Shown here: one piece after another, positions 28,201-41,629 of the stretch
How the letters are laid out: every line of letters begins with the position of its first letter
Numbering within the stretch: the stretch's first letter is position 1
Source of the DNA: Aselliscus stoliczkanus
Taxonomy: Eukaryota; Chordata; Mammalia; Chiroptera; Hipposideridae
Assembly (NCBI GenBank): GCA_033961575.1
Contig: CM066730.1
Coordinates: 133,610,023 to 133,674,022 of the forward strand
Length of the DNA stretch: 64,000 nt
Direction: 5' to 3'
Notes under the pieces: generated by a model
What the model saw: only the letters and a program-made list of their open reading frames with translations
The model's database searches: none
What the model was told of the DNA's origin: nothing
Made by a program: the position numbers and the translations under genes

Positions 28201-30578
28201 TGTTTTCCTATAAATATTATCATTTTCTACTTTGTTAGTATCAGAAGAGCTACAGATTTTTTTTTCAGGTTGTTAAAGAAACTACTTTCCCATGATGAAG
28301 TTTTAGCAGATTACCTTTGTCATCTATGAGAAAAGTATAGGAAGCCAAAGAATCTTGGTAATACGTCACGTCTTCAAGGATATAAGCCAGGTTAACATCC
28401 ACACCAACAATTCCCAGAAGTAGGTTTCCAAAATAACAGGGTTTACTCACAGTCATGATCAAACCTATGGATTAAAACAAAAGACAAAATCCGAAGGATA
28501 GCAGAGAAGGACAAAGACTGGAACTGTGCTCTAGTAAGTTGGGAAGGCTAATATCAGCCATCTCAATTTCACTTGAAAGAAAAGTTTCCTGTGGGATCCA
28601 GTAACTAAGCACTGCCTTTGCAGACCACATAAGTGAGTGAGAGGGAAAGAGAGTCTTTTGGGAGTCCAGATAGCTCAGTTAATTCAAATTGAGGCAATTT
28701 GTACATTTCCCACTATTTTTCACCTAAAAGGACATGACATTTCAGATCAGTGCAAAACATCAGCAGCACATAATACATTATTCTACTTCCTGCAATCGGG
28801 AAAATTCACCTGAACTTGAAAGACCACTGGACAAGGTAGCTAAAAATCTTGAGTTCTTGCCCAGCTGTGCCCCTTCTGTATCGTACATATGACATTGGGC
28901 ATAACTTCTCTGGGCCTTGATTTTCACATCTGTTTAAGGGACACTATAGTAACTGCTATACTGATTTCTAGAGGTTCTTGGATGAAAAGAGATTATGGAT
29001 AAAGGAAAGTTTATAAGGTCCTATGTTTCATTAATGTACCCTATCCCAAAACAGGAAGGTGGAGAGAAAAATTTAGAAAGGCACAGAACCTTATTATCTG
29101 ACCATTTAGAACTCGGAGTATCTAAAGCAGACACCCAAGTTTCCAAAGGACTGTATTTCTTGTCACGTGGGCCAGGAGTTTACAAACTTTTACGTAAAGA
29201 GCCAGAGAGTCAATATTTTAGCCTTTGTGTACCATGTAGTCTCTTTTACATACTTTTTCTTTCTTTCATTTTTAAACAAAGCTTAAAAAAGATAAAAACC
29301 ATTCTTAGCCTCATGGGCCATACAAAAACAATAGGATACTTAAGGGAAGGGAAAAGCAAAGGGGAGGGAAACGGACACAAGGAGAGAGCGTGAACAGGGG
29401 TGTACAGGGGCACAACATGTGGCCATGAGCTCCAGGACAACCAGGCTTTCCTCTGTGTTTTGCTACTGAGCTGGGTTAAGTTGTGCCACTTCTCTGAATG
29501 AGTCTCTTTCATGTGTCAGATGGGGAACTGAGACAAAATGATCTTCAGGGCCCCTAATAATTCTACAATCCTATGGCTCTAAATAAAACTCAAATAAATA
29601 AAATGATGGATAGTTTCTCTTCATCTTGCTCTTGTATTTTGCTGTGCTTGATGGCACATTCGTGCCTTAGCAGAATATCAGAAAGCCGTTCATTTATAAA
29701 CACGCAGGAAAGGGATGTGGATACTCCTTTAAAGATTTCTACAAAGATTGGGCTTCCACACAGAGAACTGTGTACGATGTCCACTCAAAGTAGTATTGAG
29801 TTGCTGTGATTGCCAAAGCCCATTAAATGCATCACCTGGTAGGAGGAAGTGGATACAACACTGCAAAACTTTGTGAAAAAGTTACAAGATAAGTAAGTTC
29901 TAGGGGTATGTTATACAGCATGGTGGCTATAATTAGCAATAATACTGTATTGTATATTCGAAAGTTGCTAAGAGAGATTCTTAAAAGTTCTCATCACAAG
30001 AAAAAAATTGTTAAGTATGTGAGGTGATGGAGGTTAACTAAGCTTACTGGTCTTGTCTTTCTCTTATCAGACTTAAAACACTTGTGGAGGATGGGGTGTG
30101 TGCTTTACCCATCATTGCCTGACCCTACGCTTGGCTGGCACTCAGTAATATTGGTTAAATGCAGAAAAGGTCACTTGCATTTAAGACTTGACATTTATTT
30201 CCTTATAAAAAGAAATAAACTTATTTACCAGTGGGAGTTTCAAGTCTATACACATCTGTGGGCCCTGTCAGAAATAGGAAGGATAAAAAACTTGGTGTAT
30301 AACAGCAACTACTATATTTCTTCCTTCTAGATAAAACCTATTTACCTAATTGCTAACAAAATCCGCTCTCTATAGGCTTGTTACTTTTTACACATGAGCT
30401 TTCTCTGAATATCTGAATTTGTGAGAGTACCTAGTTAACGGAACATGTAAATAAAATCTTCAATCTTCTCTGTCAAGGACGGAAAGGGGGGAAGGATGTG
30501 ATACAATGAGAAGGGAAAGAAAAAGGGTGTACTTTTACTGAGCACATACTGTTGGCTCAGTTATTATTCTAGATGCTT

Positions 30579-30636
<58 letters not shown>

Positions 30637-33600
30637 TGCATTTAATGTTCACAACTGCCTTGGGGAAAATATTATTTTCCCCATTTTATACACCAAGAAA
30701 TTTAATGATATAAAGGTTAAACGTTTCACCCAAACATTGTATTATGGGTAACTTGTGATGTTAGGATGATGATGATAATAATAGTAATAAGACCAAAAGT
30801 AACATAACAAAGCAAAAACAAAACAAAAAATAAACAAGAGCAATAATTATGATTGAGTGGTATGCCAGGCACTAAATCTTATAATCCTAATAAGCTGAAG
30901 GATTTATTACATGAAAGATAGTTCTACCCTTTTAACAGATGACCAAATGGAATTAATGAGATTAAATAAATTACCAAGGACAACAACTGATGTGTTAGAG
31001 ATTTTAATTTCTCTGTTATGCCAAGCCTGTATTTGTTTGACTGTGCCATGTTGCTTTTGTCTTTGAGGCTAAATCCTAAGCACTTCTAAACTTTATTTAC
31101 CACCTATGTAAAGTTCCTCTTTAGTCCAATTCACTAATTTTTGGACACTGGGGAATCCTCACAAAGCCTCTCCCATAGATATACCCAGTATGTTGACTGA
31201 GGCTAGGGCAGTGAGGAAGACTTAGGGTTGGCGATTTCTGCTGTAGAACATAGTACTACCAGACCAATGGCAGGGGCTACAGAACCCTCAGATCAGAGAA
31301 AGAAATGTCCATTCCTTTGTCTGCCCAGACCCTCTAATGCTCACATGCACATATTTAACAACAGTTAAAAATTACTCTCTCGGTGGACTTGTGCCTACTT
31401 CTTTTATCCTTCTTTTACAGTAGGAGGTTTTTTCCAAACTCACCATCTCCCATCTCATCAGAGAAGGGGAGGCTAAAGACAGCTTCATCAATCATCCGGT
31501 TGGGAAGGTTGGTATAGAACCTGCCGACTGTAGTCTCCAGGTTACTCAGCTGGTTCAGCACCATCATGCTACCCTTAATCACAGGCAAGGCTGTCCGGTC
31601 CAGCACGCCATACTTCCCTGAGTTCTGTTCAGCCAAATCTCTCAGAAATGCCAGCTCTTTCAAACCAGTCACCCCATCTGAAATGGAAAGCCATGAGAAG
31701 TCAATGTAAGGCAAAGGGGTGTATAGCCATACAATAACCTTGCCATTTAGATTTAATATGGGCATGGATGAGGTCTTGTAATAACTCTGCCAAATGACGC
31801 TCCCTCTGCCAAAGGTGTCTTGGCAGAGACAGTCTGGACTCAGGACACAGATACCACTTCTTGTTGAGGAATAAAGCCTGAGGCATGGTCTTCCTTAAGT
31901 CAAGAGAGCAAAGGGATCTTCAAAAGACAATGATGAAAAACACATAAAGCAGCCCCATTCAGCAAGGATGTGTTCTCTCTGCCCTAAAAGTTTAATTATA
32001 AAATTTAAATTATTTTTCTGCATTTAATATTTGAAAGCAAATCATGATTAACAAGTCTGCATTTAATTTAAATTAGTAGATAAAGTTGTAAGAGTTTTTT
32101 AAAGGACAGAGTTTACCCTTTTATTTCTTCCCTTTTTGCTTGTTAAACACTTGTCAAAGTCTCAAGCCACAAATGAAAGAATTATGGAGTGCATTTAGTG
32201 TTGCCTCCAAACCCTCTGACTTTAAGCTCATTTTAATTACAAATGTTTTCATGCTTGATATTGTTAGGATAATACTGTATTTGATTTATTGAATGTATAT
32301 TTTTTACTTTTAGAGGGTTTTAAAACTTTGTAAAAGCTTTAGTCATACTGGGGTATATTGTTCTACAACATCTGTAATCTATAGCACAAAAATAAATTTA
32401 ATAAACCTTTAAAAAATTTTTGGTTTGCTATTGTTGGAACGCAGTCAAAAGGATTAGTAACTGATCCCATATGGGTACCACTGTAAACAAATTCAAATGA
32501 TTTCAATCACTACTGAGATTCTACCAATGAGTTTTAAAAAGGGTTTGCCTCAAGTTCTTGAACTATTTAGTCATTTAAAAAAAAATCTGAAGAGTTCGAG
32601 GTTCACCTACCTTATGTGACTGTATTATTTCTAAATAATACTGCTAGCCTTGGAAGCCCAATTCTAAAGTTATGGCAGGATATAATGACTCAATTTCTTT
32701 CTTAACACATTGTATTTGAATAACTTGGATTTTACTACACTCATGCAATGCTAAAGGAAAGTCAGAACCAGATTAATGTTCCCATTCAACAAAGTTGAGA
32801 TGGAGGACGGGGAGAGGAGGTGTGAATGGCACACTCCAGAGTAAAAACACACAATGCATGGTTGATATCTGACCTTACACACTTGAGAAGCTCAGTGGCT
32901 CACAGAGGTAAATGATAAAAGGAAACAACTCAAGGCAATAAATACATTTCCTTTCTTTGTCATATATTGCTTGTAAATTGTAAAAGTAAAGTAATAAGCA
33001 GGAATATCACCTAGGCAAAGAAGAACACTGTTGGATGGAAGGTTATCAAATATTGGGTATTTTATGTCATTCCATCACGAAATGTTATGCAGGGGTGGCA
33101 GTAGGGTCAGTAGGGAAGTAGGCTGGTAAGAATGCTGCATGGTTCTATCATCAACATGGTCATATTGAACACTACATTTCCCAGAATCCCCTTTCCTTTA
33201 TGTTTCCGGGTTAAAGGAAGCCCAAAGTGAAGTGTTTTGAGATTTCAGAGGCAAAGAAAGAAATGGTGAAAGACAGACACGGAGGAACCAAAATGATCCA
33301 GTTTGTCCTACTCTTCTCTGATCTGCATTCAGTTCCTTTTCCCAGGTGCTGGCTTTTTCACCAAGGACAATCCCAGGCCCAATCCAGATGTTTCACTGAG
33401 AACCCACAGGATAGCAGCCATAAAGATCCAACAACCTCCCATAGACTTCTACAGGCGACCTCCTAAGTAGTCTTTAATGCTCCTAGCTTCCAGACATCCC
33501 TGCCAGCTCCAACTTGTTCACCCACACCAGAGCTGGTTACTAAAGTTAAGAGTTGTCAACTCCTCTTTTTGAATCTTGATTGTTCCAGTTTTCCCCACCA

Positions 33601-36600
33601 TTGTGTACATTCTAATTCTGATAACAGATTCATTATATTGACATTCTCATAGTGGTTCTGCTTCCCTATTTGAAGACTGATTGATCGAGTAAGGGCAAAT
33701 GGCAACCCTAGTGATTAATGCTCAGAGATGGCATTTGGAGAGAGGAAAATGGGAGAGAGGGAAGTAACCAGAGACTTTAAAGAATGGAATTTTCAGGGGC
33801 ACAGCAAGGTATATAAGATACTCTGGTGGGAAGATTTACGACTAGTGAAGAGATGGATGATAGCAAGGAGGCTTCTTTATTCAGTAGCTGCATGAACAGG
33901 ACTTCAAATCTAATGGAAAAGAAGAAGCAATCACTTACTTCATTTCACGTTTCCTTACTTCTGTACTACTACATTTAATTCACTTGTCTTGACTGTCTCT
34001 TTCTCCCTGAGTTATAAGCTTCCTGATGACAAGGACTTTGCATAATACAGAACATTAGTGCATTATGTTGTACACTGTAGGCTCAATACATTTTATTTTT
34101 CTCCTTCCTTCCCTTTCTCCTTACTTCCTTCCTCTTAAGAGTGAAAGAAGATAAACCTTATGAAAAAAGAGCAACTGGCACCAGAGATAACACTGAAAGG
34201 TGTGTCCCAGACAAAAACAGGCCATCCCTGCCCCCCTTGTCTGTGCTCAGTGCTCAGAATACAAAGAAAACTAAGACATAGCTTATGTCTGAGAAGTTCA
34301 CATTATTGTGGAAAGTGGAGGGAGAAGGAGAGGAGAACAATACATATGTGAGCACATCACTTCAATGTAATGGGCAACGTGCTTTACAGCAGTAAGCATA
34401 ATATGCGGGGGACATGGAATACTGAACAGAAACCTGGTCCTGAATCAGAGTGGAAGAGAAACACCTTTGACTCTGAGCTGTGCTAACAAAGGAAATCACT
34501 CCTTTCATTCACTCCTTTCATTCACTCCTTCTGTTGGTGTTAAGGGCCTATTATTTATCAGGTACTATGTTAGGACCTTTAAATACATCGTATCCTGTTT
34601 ATGTATTACCACAGCAACCCTATGGAGATTTTTATTATTTTTATTTAACAGATAAAATGGAGGTCTAAAGGGATTAAGTAACCTGCCACAAACCACATGG
34701 ATAATAAGTGGAGACTGGACCACACATCTTGTGTTCTTCCATGTGTAGTACACGAAACATCTGGAAAGGAATCACACTAGCCAGAAACCACCAGGTCAAG
34801 ATGGTGGAGTAGGTAAACACTGTGGTTGCCTCTTCCCAGACCACATCAAAATTACAACCAAACTACAGAACAACCATCACTGAGAACCACTTGAAGTCTA
34901 GCTGAACAGGTCCTATAACTAAGAATACACAGAAGAAGCCACGTGGAGATTGGTAGGAGGGGCAGTGATGCTGAACGGGCTGTTTCTATACCTTTACGTG
35001 GCATTTAAAAATCGAGAGGTGTATCTTGGCTGTGGAGGTCTCCTCTGAGGAGTCCCAGCCCCACCCCAGGCTCCCCAGGTTCCAGTACTGGGAAAAGAAG
35101 TCCCCACAACGCCTGGCTGAGAAAACCAGAGATTGTGGCTGAGTGAGACAGAGGGTTGCTGGAGTCCCAGGCGTTCAGTTATTAAAGGGCCCAAGCATGG
35201 ACTCACTCACAGATGGACTCACTCACTCTGAGCTCAGCTCTGAGGCAATAACTTGAAAGGCATCAGGGACTTATAAGGAGGAACTGAATTGTCTGGCTCC
35301 AGGTTGAGGGCTAGAAGGGCAACTTTCTCCTAGACAGAGTGATCATAGAAACCATTGTTCCTCTGTTGAGCCCTCATCCTTCCCAGCATGCAGACTTAGG
35401 TGGGCACCATATCTGAGTCTCCATCGATCCAGCTAACACCATTCACTCTGCCCTGGTGATTCCCTGAGACCCTGCCCCACCCAAATTGTGGGCCCACCCA
35501 AGCTGCTTCCAGTGTCTTTTCCATACAAATGGCTTGTTTTGGCTCATGCTGTGGACTTCCCTAAAATCTCTCAAAGGTTCACAAACCCCAGACAAGCGGC
35601 ATCTGGCTTTGGCATGCCCTGTACCCATTCCTAAGCAACCCCAAGCCTGGCACTAGTGGCAGCTGACCTCAGTTTGCAGCTTAGCCTCTTCCAGGAACCT
35701 GCAAGCCCAGCACAAGTGGCAACCATCTGCAGATCACTTTGCAGCTCATACCAACTAGCCCTAGGCAGGGCACAGGCATTGGCTAACCTTTGCTTGGATC
35801 AGAGCCCCGCGCAAGAGGCCCCAGAACCAACACATCCAGTGGCCAGCTCCAGACCACACCAGAACACCATCCTACCACCTCCACAAATGACACCCTCAAA
35901 GGGCAGACTTGGCAGGCATCAGAGCACTGTTAAAGTGAATCCAGCTCTGTAGAGTCAGTCCCTGCATAACAACTTCTCCACTGTAGCCATGGTCAGTTCT
36001 CACAACCATTTCAGCGTAAGGGTCAATCTCTCCCACTGACATGCCAACAGCAATCGAAGCCCAACTATAACAGGTGGGTGCACACAACCTACACAAGGGA
36101 CATCCCTAGAGTATCTGGCTCAGGTAAGCAGGAGGACTATTCCACTGGGCCCCACAGCACACCTCCACCAATATTGGGAGACATAGCAGCCCTATCTAAC
36201 CCATAGAAACAAACAAAAGAGGGCAGCCAAAATAGGGAGACAAAGAGACAGCCCCAATAAAAGGACAGAACAAAACTCCAGAAAACAGAATAAATGAAAT
36301 GGAGACAAGCTATCTACCACATGTAGAGTTCAAAATGTTGATTATAAGGATGCTCAGTTATCTCAGTGAGAACTTCCAAAGGTATAGGAAACAAAAATGG
36401 AGACAGAAAACATAAAAAAAAACCAGTTAGAAATGAAGAACATAATAACTGACACGAAGAGTACATTAAAGGGAATCAAAATAGACTAGATGAAGCAGAG
36501 ACTCGAATCAGCAATTTGGTAGATAAGGGAGAAGAAAACACCCAATCAGAACAGCAAAAAGAAAAAAGAATCCAAAGAAATGAAGAGACTTTAAGGGGCC

Positions 36601-39600
36601 TTTGGGACAATATCAAGTGTACCACATTCTCATCACAGGGGTACCAGAAGGAGAAGAGAGAGAGAGCACGGAATTAAAAACCTATTTAAAGAAATAATGA
36701 CAGAAAACTTCCCTAACTTGATGAAGGAAATGGACATACAAGCACAGGAAGTGCAGGAGTTCCAAACAAGATGAACCTGAAGAAGCCCAACACACATCAT
36801 AATTAAAATGCCAAGGGTTACAGACAAAGAGAATCTTAAAAATAGCAAGAGAGGGGCTGGCTGAGTGGCGCAATTGGTTAAGAGTTGGCTTGGGAGTGTG
36901 AGCTCTGAGCAACAGGGCCTCTGGCTTGGTTCTCATATGGGTCAGTGATGCTGTACCCTCTACAGCTAAGATGGTGAACAACAGCTCCTCCTGGAGCTGG
37001 GCTGCTATGAGTCCCGGGGACGGCATAACTGCAGCCCCTGCTGCAGTGAGGCTGCCATAGGCTACAGTGAGTGGCTGACAGCCAGCGTGAGCAGACGGCA
37101 GCTTGTGAAGTGGCTGTGAGCCACTGTCCAGTGGCCGGCAACTGACTGCCTCAGCCAGGAAGAACGCAATGATTAGAATACCAACATGGGCAGTGAAGCG
37201 GCGTCCTCCACAACTAGACTGAAGAACAAAAGGACAGCAGCTTGTCTGTTCCCCTTTCCCAATTCCCCAATAAAATCTCTTTAAAAAAAAAAAAAGAGTA
37301 ATAAGAGAAAAGCAGTTACCTACAAGGGAGAATCCATAAGACTATCAGCTGATTTCTCAACAGAAACTTTGCAGGCCGGGAGGGATTGGCAGAAAATATT
37401 CAAAGTGATGAAAAGTTAGGACCTATAACCAAGATTATTCTATCTAGCAAGAGTATCATTTAAAACTGAAGGAGGAATAAAGACCTTCCCAGACAAGCAA
37501 AAAGCTAAAGGAGTTCATCACCACCAAACCAGTATTAAGAAATGTTAAAGGGACTTCATGAAGAAGAAGAAAAAAAGATTTAAAAACATGAATAAAATGG
37601 CAATAAGTATATATCTATCAACAATTACTTTAAAAATATAAATGGATTAAATAGTGCAATCAAGATATAGGGTGGTTGAATGGCTAAGAAACAAGAACCT
37701 TCCATTTACTGCCTATTAGAGGCTCACTTCAGATTGAAGGACACACAGACTGAAAGTAAAGAAATGGAAAAAGATAGTTCATGAAAATAAAAACAAACAA
37801 ACAAACAAAAAAAGCTGGGGTAGCAATACTTATACCAGACAAAATAGACTTTAAAACAAAGGCTATAACAAGAGACAAAGGACCCAGCAATTCCATTTCT
37901 GGGTATTTATCCAAAGAAATCCAAAACACTCATTTGAAAAGACATATGCATCTGTATGTTCACTGCAGCATTATTTACAATAGCCAAGGTATGGAAGCAA
38001 CCTAAGTGTCCATCAATACATGAATGGATAAAGTTGTACATATATACAAGGGAATATTATTCAGCCATAAAAAAGAATGAAATCTTGCCATCTGAAACAA
38101 CATGGATGGATCTAGAGAGTATTATGCTAAGTGAAATGTCATACGGAGAAATATAAATGCCATATGATTTCACTTATATGTCTAAAAAACAAAATAAACA
38201 AACAAAACAGTAACAAACTCATAGGTACAAAGAACATTATGATGGTTGCCAGAGGGGAGGGGGGGTTGGGGAGATAGGTGAAAAAGGGGAAGGAATTAAG
38301 TAGAAATTGTTAGTTACAAAATTATCATGGGGCTGTCAAGTATAGCATAGGGAATACAGTCAATAATATTGTAATAAGTGTAGAGTATTAGGTGGATATT
38401 ATACTTAGTGGGATTATCACTTTGTAAGTTGTATGAATGTCTGTCTAATCAATAGGTTGTACACCTGAAACTAATATAATATTGTATGTCAATTGTACTT
38501 TAAAATTTTTTTAAATTATTAAAATAAAAAAAAATTAAAAAAGAGGGCTGGCTGAGTGGCTCAGTAGGTCCAGTGAAGCAATGTCCTCCACCACTAGACT
38601 GAAGAACAAAAGGACAACAACTTGTCTGTTACTCTTCCCCAATTCCCCAATTAAAAAAAAAAAAAAAAAGAAAAGAAACAAATCAACATTAATGAGCACC
38701 TTAAGTGCCAAGTACTGTCTTATGTGTTTATTATATGTTAGGGCTAATCATCACAACAACCCTGTCAAGTACAATAGATAATACTTATCTCCGTTATACA
38801 GCTAAGGAAGCTGAGGTGAAGAAAGTGGCAGAAGAGGCTTCAGGTGGTGATTCAGTGGGGAAATGTGATATTCCCAGTTGTGTTTATACTGAAGAATCTA
38901 GCTCAGTACCTTGGCTTCCTGCAGCTTACATTAATGAGATAACTTAGATAACTTCCACACAGTATTAAAATCCAAGAACACGAAGGAGAATTGAAAAAAA
39001 TGGAGTCATATAGAATTCTCTGCAAGATCACATAACTGGAGAAGGTTGAGGAATGAGCCGTTGGCTGGAAAAAGAGATGAAGAGAAAGGGACATCCTAAC
39101 ACGTGCCCTGAATGCCAACATTACGCAGAGAAAGGTAGGTTTGGCAAGCAAGCTGCTTAGTTGCCCCTCTTCTTATTCTTGTCATCAAAGCACACTGTTA
39201 TGGTTCTTTTTTATTTTTTGAAAGCAGCATGCACTTAGAGAGAACTTTCATCAGAAAGAAAAATCTTGAAACACTGCCTACCATTCATGAGAGCGTAGGT
39301 GAGAATCATTACAGAGTTGTTGAGAAAGCTATTTTCCTCATTGATGACACGGAGAGTCGCCTTTTTATCTTCCTCTGAAGAGTCCTTTGATGTAATGCCA
39401 GCTGACAGATAAATTATGACCATGTCTGTATCTAAACAAAAACATACAAATTGTTACATTGGATTCTGGCTAAAGGCAACAGTTCAGTTTGTTTTTCATT
39501 TCCCCTGGACTCTCCCGCCTCAAGGACCTACCTACTCTCACATCAGATGCTGGGGCTTTCATCTCCCCGCTGCCTCTGCGTCTCTTCCATCCTGCTGCCC

Positions 39601-41575
39601 ACATGTACGCAGGGGCAGGTAAAGAGATGTTCCTAATCCATTTACCAGGGAAAAGGAGAATTCCTTTAGGCACCCACAGTTAAGTTAGCCATCCCAAATG
39701 GAAATCTCTTCTGCCTTCGGAAATGGAGAATTCAGAACCTGATTTAATCTTTTCCTCAGTGACTCAGGGTCTTCACCAAGGACATACGTTTCAGAGGGAC
39801 TAGGCTTTTAAAATGGTGGTTCTTCCCGGGACTCTTGGGATGTGTACAGTTATCTTCACCTATACTACGTTGCTCCAGAAACATTCTTATTTTTTTTTTA
39901 TTAAAAAAAAATTTTTTTTACATTCTTATTTTTTAAAACTCATCAGTGTAAAAGGGCAATAAAACACCAACATAGCAGCCAGGCTGCCTGTGCTCCTTAC
40001 AAGCTGAGTCTGGGTGATTCAGGCAGATTTCTTAGCCTCTCTATATCTCAATGTCCTTGTCCATAACGTGGGGATAACAATAGTACTTACTTCACAGGGT
40101 TGCTGTGAGGACTCATAGGTTAATTTAAGTCAAGAATGAAAGCAAAAGGGTGATGGAAATTACAGGGTAAAAGAAAAGAAAGAAATCACAACACATAAAA
40201 ATACAAAACAAGTACAAAACTCTCGTATTGGTGGTGAAGCAGCATCTATGAGTCAAGGTTAAAACTGCTCTCCAACTAGGGCAAGTGGGTAGAGTAAAAG
40301 AGGAGTCATTATAGCTCCACTCCTTTCAGGTGGATTTACTCCAAAACAAAAAGTGGGGGATTTCACAGCACGAGAAACTTAGAAGCAGAGGCTGAATGAC
40401 GGCTCTAACAGAGGCATGGAAGAAAGAGAGCTGGAATTTCCCATGATCTTACTCATCTGAGATTCTTTGATTCAATATATATTCGTAAAACTTCCAGCAT
40501 AGAAGTTTATCTTTTAATTGAGAAATACATATTTATACAATATATTATATGCTTATTTCTTCAGGTCCTTATTGCTTGTCATGTAATTGAGGTTGCTTTA
40601 TAGTTACTGGGCTGGTATCCCAATGATCCTACCTCCTGATACCTGCATCCTAGAGTAGGAGTCTCCATTTTAGAATGGGCTGGATTTAATGATTAGTTTC
40701 TGGTGAATAGAATGCAGCAGAGGTGATGGGACGTCAAGAGACAGGTTAGTTTACAAAAAGATGGTGGCTTCCATCTTGGGTGCTGTCTCACTTCCAGGGA
40801 GGCCAGGTAACATGTTGTGAGCTGTCCAATGGAGAGGCAAGAAACGGGGGCCCTCAGAATCAAGTCCTGCTTACACCCATTGGAGTGAACTTGGGAATGA
40901 ATCCTTCCTGAGTTGAACTCGGAGATGACAGCAGCCCTGGGCAACAGTTTGACTGAAACCTCATGAGATACTTTTAGCCAGAGGCACCCAGCTATGTTGC
41001 GCCCAGACTCCTGACCTACAGACACTGGGATAATAAATGCTTATTACTTTAAGTCACTGAGGGTTGGGGTAATTTGTTACCCAGCAATAGATAATGAATA
41101 CAATTACCCTTTAAAAAATTATCCTCACAATAATGAGTATGCAACGCTTGAAGTTCCTTCAGCTTGTAAATTTCCATTTATAGTTAGTTTATGTTGTATC
41201 AATGTTGTAGACAATTGAACTGAGTGAGCTTAATATGAATAAAATCTGACTCAAAGAAGTACATGCAGAGTTGCTCTGTTATTTACTACTAAGACTTAGC
41301 ATATAAGCAAGTCTTAAAGCCAATTTTGATGCTTGAATAATTCTCTCATAAACACTAACTGCACATTTATATCACACAACTTATCAGAAAATTGGAAAGT
41401 AAATGTTGATGAAAAACAAAAAAATCCATTAGCTTAGGAGTATCCCTGTCTTGAACTAGATGGCAATATTTTTCCAGTGTTATAAATACACATCCGCAAA
41501 TTATTTTTTTAGGACCCTAAACATCTTACTTGAAGCTTCAGACTGGAAAAAAAAAAATATCTCTATGTCTGTATG

Positions 41576-41629
<54 letters not shown>

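Larger units (their letters stand above)
28465..31443. other. CACHD1 intron 5 (2,979 bp)
   Basis: Contains MIR copies, a hAT-like segment, an L1 3' end and a long AT microsatellite (listed). A 132-codon plus-strand open frame at 28,995-29,393 runs through the hAT-like segment and is not a gene. Confidence 0.75.
31678..39281. other. CACHD1 intron 4 (7,604 bp)
   Basis: The largest complete intron here. About half is an internally deleted L1 with SINE insertions (34.8-38.7 kb). Also an L2 end and two MIRs. 31,690-33,960 has no named repeat. Confidence 0.8.

Noticed and set aside
28995..29393. 132-codon plus-strand open frame
   Set aside because: Overlaps a decayed hAT-like fragment and low-complexity sequence; no homology seen.
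35656..35952. 98-codon open frame in the L1 5' part
   Set aside because: Part of the L1 5' UTR, not ORF1 or ORF2; no conserved protein known to me.
40590..41103. LTR relic considered as part of a provirus
   Set aside because: Only a solo LTR-like sequence; no gag, pol or env sequence in the neighbourhood.
41577..41629. Regular repeats considered as a CRISPR-like array
   Set aside because: Pure tetranucleotide microsatellite without spacers; eukaryotic context.
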